A stretch of 6,141 bases of DNA from Myxococcales bacterium (GTDB lineage Bacteria; Myxococcota_A; Polyangia; Polyangiales; Polyangiaceae), in assembly GCA_023248785.1 (NCBI GenBank), contig JAHFDX010000248.1:1-6141 (forward strand), given 5' to 3'. Position numbers and translations under genes: made by a program. A model generated the notes under the pieces. It saw only the letters and a program-made list of their open reading frames with translations. It was not told where the DNA came from and did no database searches. Below are positions 1 to 4,737 of this stretch, in pieces (within the stretch, counting starts at the first letter, position 1; every line of letters begins with the position of its first letter).

Positions 1-1
1 C

Positions 2-379
2 CATCACTTGGACGAGTACCGGCAGCACCAGGGAACAGTTGTCAGCTTTGTTGGGCAAGAAGCTGGTTTTGAAAAGTGGAGTGATGACGACGTCGTCGCG
101 CACACACTCAAGAACCTCGCGCGCGGCGGCCAAGGGTTTGATCTTCGTGCGGCCGGAATTCAAAGCCTCGAGATTCACCGCAACCGTGCGGACGCAGAGC
201 GGCTTATCCTCTGTGAGCCGGGGGTTCAGCCGTTTCGCCCGGGGCCTCTAACGCCGTTTAGTAACTGGTTTTTGGCGGGGGATTGGGTCCGTAACGATGT
301 CGATCTCATTTGCATGGAGGGCGCCGTCGCGTCTGGTATGCAAGCTGCCGATGCGCTTTTGGAGAGGGCAGTGGCATGA
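2..379 (+). CDS. FAD-dependent oxidoreductase, amine oxidase/phytoene desaturase type (C-terminal part, 5' end outside window)
   Basis: Only the last 125 codons are present; the frame is open to the window edge, so the TTG at 8 is not a real start. The tail contains a stretch reading NWFLAGDWVRNDVDL followed by CMEGAVASGMQAADALL. This matches the closing FAD-binding segment of the flavin amine oxidase/carotenoid and squalene desaturase superfamily: a G-D-W that contacts the flavin, then an 'EGAv.SG..AA..ll' helix. Such enzymes oxidise or desaturate polyenes, amines or isoprenoids using tightly bound FAD. The substrate cannot be read from this tail. The gene ends in an ATGA overlap with the small Tat-like protein gene, which suggests translational coupling. 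The superfamily is well supported; the subfamily (hydroxysqualene dehydroxylase-like, carotenoid desaturase-like or other) is open. Confidence 0.85.
   Translation, partial: HHLDEYRQHQGTVVSFVGQEAGFEKWSDDDVVAHTLKNLARGGQGFDLRAAGIQSLEIHRNRADAERLILCEPGVQPFRPGPLTPFSNWFLAGDWVRNDVDLICMEGAVASGMQAADALLERAVA
361..368 (+). promoter_or_regulatory. Ribosome binding site for the 77-residue Tat-like protein
   Basis: GGAGAGGG lies 7 bases before the ATG at 376, inside the end of the flavoprotein gene. It fixes the start of the small downstream gene and favours the ATG at 376 over in-frame codons further upstream. Confidence 0.65.
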
Positions 380-609
380 GCGAGAAAAATGGTACCGTGG
401 TAGATCCATTTTCCGACGCGGCGGATCCTTACGCAGTTGCATCCTCAATGCACATCACTCGGCGAGGTGCGTTGTCGGTTCTAGCGATTGCGCCCGCCGT
501 TGCGGCAACACCAGGGTGTGTCGGCCGCCGGATTGCCTGCGTCCCCTCCGGCGTCGCGTCTGATTCCGAGCGGTGTTCGCATTTGTATTGTCGGTACTAT
601 GGCCGCTAA
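376..609 (+). CDS. Small exported protein with Tat-like signal and four-cysteine tail, function unknown
   Basis: This 77-residue protein starts at the ATG of the ATGA overlap and has a good Shine-Dalgarno sequence. Residues 1-25 are polar (DPFSDAADPY). Residues 27-47 read ITRRGALSVLAIAPAVAATPG: twin arginines at 29-30, then a moderately hydrophobic Ala-rich segment, as in twin-arginine (Tat) signals. What follows is only about 30 residues with cysteines at 48, 55, 67 and 72, His69, and the end CSHLYCRYYGR. C48 could instead be a lipid-attachment cysteine, but the residues before it (ATPG) are a poor lipobox. I do not recognise a named family. Tat export would fit a protein that folds or loads a cofactor before secretion, and four Cys plus His could bind a metal or form two disulfides; both are inference. 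The cysteine spacing does not match high-potential iron-sulfur proteins. Tight coupling to the flavoprotein gene suggests a shared process. Confidence 0.7.
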   Translation: MSEKNGTVVDPFSDAADPYAVASSMHITRRGALSVLAIAPAVAATPGCVGRRIACVPSGVASDSERCSHLYCRYYGR

Positions 610-615
610 TCTGCT

Positions 616-993
616 GTGATGCGCTGGACGTTTCCCATGGCGACCTTTTGGTTAGTGACCACGGCGTGTTCGAACAGTTCGACGCCAACGGGAGCCAAGT
701 CGGATGGCGGTGGTCTTGGTTCCACGGAGCACCCTTCCAACGAGGTCGCTGTTCGACAAGTCGCAGATGCATACTGCATATGGCTTGCGCAGTGTTTTGC
801 CGACTATTCGAAGACCTACAAGACCACGACCGACTGCGAAGACGCCATCATCAACGAGGCAAAGAAGAAGGGCGCGAGCACAACTGGAACGGCAATCTGC
901 ACTCAGGCGGAAGTTGACCAATGCTGCAACGACATCAAGGCGTCGCCATGCGCCTCGACAGTTCCGGAGCCGGCTTCCTGCAAGAAGTGCTAG
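616..993 (+). CDS. Cysteine-rich probable lipoprotein, myxobacterial type
   Basis: This is a 125-residue protein. The start is GTG 616 or ATG 619; neither has an obvious ribosome site. ATG 637 would remove Arg3, the only positive charge of the signal n-region, so the upstream starts are preferred. The first 18 residues give a short signal ending FWLVTTAC, with Cys18 as likely lipidation site. The lipobox is imperfect because Thr rather than Leu is at -3. A Ser/Thr/Gly-rich linker follows. The mature domain (about 40-125) is helical with paired cysteines: AYCIWLAQC, TDC, ICTQ, QCC, SPC and a closing CKKC. The pattern A-x-A-x-C-x5-C followed ~13 residues later by (T/D)C also occurs in the broken lipoprotein gene at 1841-2537, so the two are probably distant paralogues. 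It follows the small Tat-like gene by 6 bases. Its stop overlaps the stop of the convergent transposase remnant. Function unknown; presumably an envelope protein stabilised by disulfides. Confidence 0.75.
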   Translation: MMRWTFPMATFWLVTTACSNSSTPTGAKSDGGGLGSTEHPSNEVAVRQVADAYCIWLAQCFADYSKTYKTTTDCEDAIINEAKKKGASTTGTAICTQAEVDQCCNDIKASPCASTVPEPASCKKC

Positions 994-1840
994 CGCACCG
1001 CCGTCGATATACGATTTAGTATTCGCCGGCGGGATTTGATGATGGCGTCGGTAGGCTTGGTCCAGGCGAAGGGTGTAGGGGCCTTGTTCCAGTCGCGCAC
1101 GTACGCGTCGAGATGATCGCGCAGTGCGCGCTTGGAGCGGAAGTCGGTGGAGCTGAGGGACTGCTTGCCGAGAATGCCGAAGAAGCCTTCGACCTGGTTG
1201 AGCCAGGACGCGCTCGTTGGCGTGTAGTGGAAGTGGACGAGCGGATTGGTCGCGAGCCACGTCCGCACCTCGGGGGTGCCGTGCGTCGACGAGTTGTCGA
1301 GAATCACGTGCAGTTCTTGCTCGTGGTACCGGCGCACGACCTTTTTCATGAAGGCGAGAAAGTCCGTCCCCGTATGCTTGTCGGTCACGCGGTGGGTGAC
1401 CTTGCCCGTGGCGACTTCCAATGCAGCGTAAAGGTCGACGACGCCGTGACGCTTGTAGTCGTGCGTATGCCGGACGGCGCGCCCCGAGCGCAGTGGCAAC
1501 GGCAACTGCGTCTGCTGCAGGGCCTGGATGGAGGTCTGCTCCTCGACGCTGAGGACCACGGCGTGCTCCGGAGGGCTCAGATAGAGTCCAACGACGTCGT
1601 TCACCTTCGCGGCGAAATCCGGATCGCGACTGACCTTGTACGTCCGAATCAGGTGCGGCTTCAGGCCATTCCTTCGGAGCACATCGGACACGCGCCCGCT
1701 GGTAAGGCGGACCTCTTTCGCTAACAAGCGCGTGGTCCACCGGCTGCGGCCCGCCGGCGGCGCTGACACCGCAAGCTGAACGATTCGCTCCACGGTTGCC
1801 GCCGGTACCGCGTGGTCTTTGCGTCGCCATGAGTCTCTCG
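990..1840 (-). pseudogene. IS630-family transposase, 5'-truncated remnant
   Basis: Read from about 1840 down to 990, this frame gives the central and C-terminal parts of an IS630 (Tc1/mariner-superfamily) DDE transposase. From RKDHAVPAATVERIV onward come WTTRLLAKEV, NGLKPHLIRTYKVSRDP, VVLSVEEQTSIQAL, HTHDYKRHG, LHVILDNSSTHGTP, TPTSASWLNQVEGFFGIL and the end RISTAVR. The second and third catalytic acids are present: Asp of LDNS (codon 1296-1298) and Glu of NQVEG (codon 1188-1190). At the expected first position (usual motif VDEK) there is VEEQ, so Glu (codon 1542-1544) stands where Asp is normal. The N-terminal helix-turn-helix half (~90 residues) is missing: the open frame continues upstream to 2078, but that stretch is the out-of-frame lipoprotein gene. 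Codon use looks more GC-rich at third positions than in the flanking genes, consistent with transfer. It is unlikely to be active. Confidence 0.88.
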
Positions 1841-1842
1841 TA
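990..1842 (-). mobile_element. IS630-family insertion sequence remnant, both ends lacking
   Basis: The only element-specific sequence seen is the transposase fragment. On the right it meets lipoprotein sequence near TA 1841-1842; TA is the target dinucleotide of this superfamily, but the N-terminal third of the element is absent, so this is not an intact element end. On the left the transposase stop lies inside the stop codon of the + strand lipoprotein, leaving no room for a terminal inverted repeat unless the repeat is part of that gene. No pair of terminal inverted repeats was found by eye. Confidence 0.7.
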
Positions 1843-2537
1843 TGGCGTCGAAGCCGCATGGGCTTCCAGGGGACGCAAGGGTGAGGGCGAGGCACTTCCC
1901 CAAACCTCGATGGCAAACGGCTCCGTTTGCAATGGAGCATTGAGCCTGCGTCATGCATGGGTCGCCGACCTTCGCCGTTCCAGGAACAACGCAAGTGGAC
2001 ATGTCTTCGTTGCACACAGTTCCGGGACTGCACGACTTGTTGTCGCGGGCATCGCCAACCTTCGTGTGGGTGGCGCATGTTCCGCAGGTTTCTAAATCAT
2101 CATCGCGGGCGCAAAGCACGCTCTTGCACTGCTGATTGTGTACGCACGGGGAACCATTTTCGAGAGAGCCAGCGTGTCGCACTTCGGCAAGCGATTCGGC
2201 ACATGCGGCGCCCATTTCCGGTGTCGTGTTGGAACTCGGGGAGCCGACGTAGCAATCTTGCTGGACCCGAGCCTTGCAGGTGGCCAAGTCACCAAACCGA
2301 GCACCAAGGCCTATCGGCACACAGGCGCCTATCTTTGCGCAAACAGCGTTCGCGAGTAGCACGCAAGCTTCCTCTGATGGATCGCGCGCTGCATCGGTAC
2401 CAGCCGTCCGCTGGGCTCATTGTGCCCGGCTCATCCGCATTCGCATCGAGTCCAGGTGCAGCGTCAGACGTATTTCCGCGGGAGGACGTGCACGCCGAAA
2501 CAACCACAATGAGTATGGCGATCAGCGTGAATCGCAT
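1841..2537 (-). pseudogene. Dickkopf-like Cys-rich lipoprotein, frameshifted and 3'-truncated
   Basis: It begins at the ATG whose first base is 2537, with a purine-rich AAGAGAA upstream. The start encodes a lipoprotein signal, MRFTLIAILIVVVSAC, then a Ser/Asp/Ala-rich linker. After ADGW, near 2396-2415, the coding signal moves to another frame; one extra base, for example in the TGGTACC context, would explain it. The second frame continues DPSEEACVLLANAVCAKIGAC, then repeated modules of the type GSPC...QC...C, CGTC, VGDPC...QC and GSPCGFD. These are characteristic of large Cys-rich surface lipoproteins of Myxococcota, often labelled Dickkopf N-terminal-like. Family-like sequence stops around 1841-1847, where the IS630 fragment begins; no C-terminal part was found elsewhere in the window. 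The gene starts 30 bases after the stop of the toroid-like gene on the same strand, so it was probably the second gene of that operon. If the frameshift were a sequencing error, the gene would still be truncated. Confidence 0.82.
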
Positions 2538-2567
2538 GGTGTTCTCTTGGGTGAAGAGTGAACAGCC

Positions 2568-4412
2568 TTAGAGCAATCCGTGGTAGCGCGCGTACCAATA
2601 GTTGAGCAAATAGTCATGGCCTGCAAATTCGCGCAGCGTGGCGGTACTTCCAGCGGGTGTGCCCTTGGTCTCATAGCCCTTGAGGGCGTACGGATTGGCG
2701 CGCTCAATGTTGTTGTCGCGTGGCACAAGGCCAGGTCCGAGGCGCCAAATACCGCCGCCCGCGTAGAACGGGTTTCGCTGTTCGGGATTTCGTTTCGCGA
2801 GGGTCTTGTCCCAAACCGCGCGAAGGTGTTGAAATAGTGGGTCGCGCAACTCTGCGCGCTGGCTGAAGTCGGTCATGTATTCCGTCGTGGACGCGGGGTT
2901 CCCGAAGGGTGCGGGTGGACTTCGAAACTGGCGAAGGACAGCCGCCATGCGTGCGACGATCGACGCGTCACGGCGACCGCTCGCGGTTAGATAAATTCCG
3001 TCAAAAAAAGGAACGGCGAGGTCTTCGGTGAAGGGCCGCGCGAAATGATCCAGGTAGTGGCGATACAGGCCGCGAAGCTGAGCATCGGTCTCGTGGTGTA
3101 CCAACAAATGAAGCGGGAGCATCACCAGGTTGTAGTTGAAGTCAAAGACTGTGTACTGGAGCGGTTCCTTGACCTTGCGAAGGAGCGCACCGACGACCTC
3201 GAGTTCCGTCTTGAAGATCAAGCCGCGCGTGATTCCAAGCCCGCCGAAGTACTTGTCGGTGAGTTTCTTGTAGGCGGCTTTGATGTCAGCCGCCTGAGTC
3301 GTCACGATGCCGGCTTGAAGCCATCCCAAGTTCTGGATGAGAACGTTTGGGGCCTGCATATTCGAGACGTCGCCACACTTCGTCGGCTTGCCGGTTAGGT
3401 CGACGATCTTGTAGCTATTCGCGATGAAACCTCGAACGAAGTCGCCGACTGCTTCGGCGATGAGTTTTTGCAACTCGGGTTCGGCATTGAGCTTTTTGAG
3501 TACTTCAAACGCGGCCGTCATCCCAAAGAGCAAGCCATCGGTCTGGTCGCCACTCACGTCGGCAACAAACACAAAACGGGTCTTTGTAAGGCCACGCAGA
3601 GGTCCTTCATAGACATAGGTTTTTGGGTCGTTGAGATCGAGGTCGCTATTTCCGGCGAAGAGAGGATCCCCTTCCGCAACATATCCGCGTACCGGCAGCC
3701 CTGCGCGAGGGGTGACGTTTCGTCCGGTGCGGGGGTTGATCAAGCGTCCTTGCGGCGCTTTGGCGATCGTCATCAAATTGTAGGCACCAAACACGCCCTC
3801 TCGCAGCGTGGCGAGATCGGTGGCGTTGCGCGTGATCCCATACTTGTACGCGCGCGCCGCGAGGAGCTGACCCGAATGGTACGAGCTGTCTTCAATTTCG
3901 AATGGATAGCCCACGACCACTTGTGAGGTCGGGTCAAGATCCGCGACCTTCATTAGCGTGAGGCTCGCGATGTGCCTCTGGGTCATTCGTTCGTACGCAG
4001 CGGCCTTCCTCTCAAGCTGGGCACGTCCTTCGGTCGACTGTGCGGCCCGCTCGTCATAGCCCGTAGCAACCGGACAGGCCTGTGCGCGCTTGGCGCGCAA
4101 TTCGGCAAGCTTTCGCTGGTATTCAGGTGCCGCCGCAATGATTTCCCCTACAAGCGCTGCATTGCTTTTTATTTCGGTGAAAATAGAGAGGGAACGATCG
4201 GTTGTCGTCGCGTTGTCCGGATTCGCCGGGCGATTGACAGCCGACTTTGCGCCCGAGGCAAGGTCTGTTGCAGTTTTCGTAACCGCATCCTCAGCGTGTT
4301 CGAGCCCGTCTTTCGCTTTTCCTAACAACGATTCGGCCTGGGCGTTCCTTTCGCCCGCAGCCAACCATGCAAAAACCAAAGCTGCCCCTAGAACGTTGGT
4401 CACCGTCTTCAT
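2568..4412 (-). CDS. Secreted all-helical protein, (alpha/alpha)-toroid-like, function unknown
   Basis: This 614-residue protein starts at ATG 4412. A second ATG sits immediately upstream at 4415, but the GGGGAGG site at 4417-4423 is only 1 base from that one and 4 bases from 4412. Residues 1-26 are a Sec signal peptide (MKTVTNVLGAALVFAWLAAG..., ending NAQA) cleaved before Glu27. A Lys/Glu/Ala-rich amphipathic stretch follows (about 27-60). The central part carries motifs recalling bacterial helical toroid proteins: HSGQLLAARAYKYG (about 179-192), VSGDQTDGLLFGMTAAFEVL (about 286-305) and, at the C-terminus, HDYLLNYWYARYHGLL. Toroids of this fold include many glycan-acting enzymes, but I see no definite catalytic pair and do not assign a reaction. 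His residues at LVHHE (about 438-441) and RHYLDHF (about 451-457) might bind a metal or substrate. It is divergent from the phospholipase-like gene across 325 bp, and the lipoprotein pseudogene follows it at 30 bp. Confidence 0.85.
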   Translation of the reverse strand: MKTVTNVLGAALVFAWLAAGERNAQAESLLGKAKDGLEHAEDAVTKTATDLASGAKSAVNRPANPDNATTTDRSLSIFTEIKSNAALVGEIIAAAPEYQRKLAELRAKRAQACPVATGYDERAAQSTEGRAQLERKAAAYERMTQRHIASLTLMKVADLDPTSQVVVGYPFEIEDSSYHSGQLLAARAYKYGITRNATDLATLREGVFGAYNLMTIAKAPQGRLINPRTGRNVTPRAGLPVRGYVAEGDPLFAGNSDLDLNDPKTYVYEGPLRGLTKTRFVFVADVSGDQTDGLLFGMTAAFEVLKKLNAEPELQKLIAEAVGDFVRGFIANSYKIVDLTGKPTKCGDVSNMQAPNVLIQNLGWLQAGIVTTQAADIKAAYKKLTDKYFGGLGITRGLIFKTELEVVGALLRKVKEPLQYTVFDFNYNLVMLPLHLLVHHETDAQLRGLYRHYLDHFARPFTEDLAVPFFDGIYLTASGRRDASIVARMAAVLRQFRSPPAPFGNPASTTEYMTDFSQRAELRDPLFQHLRAVWDKTLAKRNPEQRNPFYAGGGIWRLGPGLVPRDNNIERANPYALKGYETKGTPAGSTATLREFAGHDYLLNYWYARYHGLL

Positions 4413-4416
4413 CATG

Positions 4417-4423
4417 CCTCCCC
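4417..4423 (-). promoter_or_regulatory. Ribosome binding site of the toroid-like gene
   Basis: On the - strand GGGGAGG is followed by C, ATG, ATG. Distance to the first ATG (4415) is 1 base and to the second (4412) is 4 bases, so the second ATG is the better start. Confidence 0.7.
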
Positions 4424-4443
4424 ACACATGCGCGTTCGCGCTC

Positions 4444-4459
4444 ACTCCGCGTGCGGAGT
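4444..4459. repeat. Inverted repeat ACTCCGC-GT-GCGGAGT
   Basis: Two perfect 7-base arms are separated by 2 bases, 32 bases upstream of the start of the toroid-like gene. It could be an operator or a hairpin in the 5' leader of its mRNA. A 2-base loop is too tight for a good RNA hairpin, which slightly favours a protein-binding dyad. Confidence 0.45.
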
Positions 4460-4568
4460 CTGCCAACGCGCCTCAAGACGCGAGCCAACATTGCGCTCGC
4501 GGCCCTGTCCTCCACGGATAAACATAGCTCTTTCAATATCCTTCGCCGAACGGCCAATGGGTGCGCCA

Positions 4569-4580
4569 CATAAAATTATG
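4569..4580. repeat. AT-rich dyad CATAA-AA-TTATG
   Basis: This short inverted repeat has perfect 5-base arms around AA, in the least GC-rich part of the intergenic region and near its middle. It may mark a regulator site or promoter element; at this length, chance is a real alternative. Confidence 0.25.
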
Positions 4581-4680
4581 CGACAACGTGGGCTATCGCG
4601 TGACTGCACCTGTTGCCCACTCTCTCTCACAAAAGGTGAGTCGCATTCTTCATAGATCCCCTGCCAGTCTCGTCAAATGG

Positions 4681-4703
4681 AATGGTGAGCGTTACGAACC
4701 ATT
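4681..4703. repeat. Inverted repeat AATGGT-N11-ACCATT, possible operator
   Basis: Perfect 6-base arms are spaced by 11 bases, so arm centres are about 17 bases apart. It lies 35-57 bases before the phospholipase-like start and covers the proposed -35 hexamer. That placement fits a repressor site, but no regulator gene is in the window. Confidence 0.4.
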
Positions 4704-4720
4704 GCTAGAGCGGTTAAGAT
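4692..4720 (+). promoter_or_regulatory. Weak candidate promoter for the phospholipase-like gene
   Basis: TTACGA (4692-4697), 17 bases, then TAAGAT (4715-4720). The match to the primary sigma consensus is 3/6 and 4/6 with ideal spacing. The leader would be short, with the ribosome site at 4728-4735. An alternative sigma factor or a different site is quite possible. Confidence 0.25.
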
Positions 4721-4727
4721 ACGAGTC

Positions 4728-4735
4728 GGGAGGGG
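4728..4735 (+). promoter_or_regulatory. Ribosome binding site of the phospholipase-like gene
   Basis: GGGAGGGG ends 2 bases before ATG 4738, with its GGAGG core 4 bases away. This supports the 4738 start, which also gives a complete signal peptide. Confidence 0.7.
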
Positions 4736-4737
4736 AT

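Larger units (their letters stand above)
4413..4737. other. Divergent intergenic region between the toroid-like and phospholipase-like genes
   Basis: These 325 bases hold no convincing gene; short open frames across it lack ribosome sites and family-like sequence. It must carry the promoters of both flanking genes. What can be seen are two strong ribosome sites at its edges, a 7-bp-arm inverted repeat near the - strand gene, an AT-rich small dyad at 4569-4580, and a 6-bp-arm inverted repeat overlapping a weak promoter before the + strand gene. A further hairpin-like pair, CGCGAG at 4479-4484 and CTCGCG at 4496-4501, lies in the leader of the - strand gene. No convincing -35/-10 pair for the - strand gene was found. 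Confidence 0.7.

Noticed and set aside
376..609. High-potential iron-sulfur protein identity for the small Tat-like protein
   Set aside because: Export signal, size and four cysteines are reminiscent, but the spacing (C-x6-C-x11-C-x4-C) does not fit the C-x2-C...C...C pattern of that family.
1024..1031. CGCCGGCG palindrome as a terminator for the + strand lipoprotein
   Set aside because: It has no loop and no run of T after it, and it lies inside the transposase coding sequence.
1113..1724. 203-codon open frame on the + strand
   Set aside because: It lies wholly antisense to the clearly recognisable transposase fragment.
652..1932. 426-codon open frame on the - strand
   Set aside because: It overlaps both the intact + strand lipoprotein and the IS630 transposase remnant in another frame, is Arg-rich and shows no family-like sequence: a GC-driven shadow.
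1841..2078. N-terminal extension of the transposase frame up to 2078
   Set aside because: These codons are the lipoprotein pseudogene read out of frame; they contain no helix-turn-helix sequence expected of IS630 transposases.
2360..2420. Programmed ribosomal frameshift in the lipoprotein gene
   Set aside because: No slippery heptamer or evident downstream structure was seen, and the gene is also truncated, so decay is simpler.
1927..2571. 214-codon open frame on the + strand
   Set aside because: It is antisense to the Cys-rich lipoprotein gene, with Arg/His/Ser-rich low-plausibility sequence and no ribosome site.
3468..3926. 152-codon open frame on the + strand
   Set aside because: It is antisense to the toroid-like gene, whose signal peptide, ribosome site and motifs make it the real coding frame.
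4090..4521. 143-codon open frame on the + strand crossing the toroid-like gene start
   Set aside because: It is antisense to the signal peptide region and intergenic leader, with no ribosome site and no recognisable sequence.
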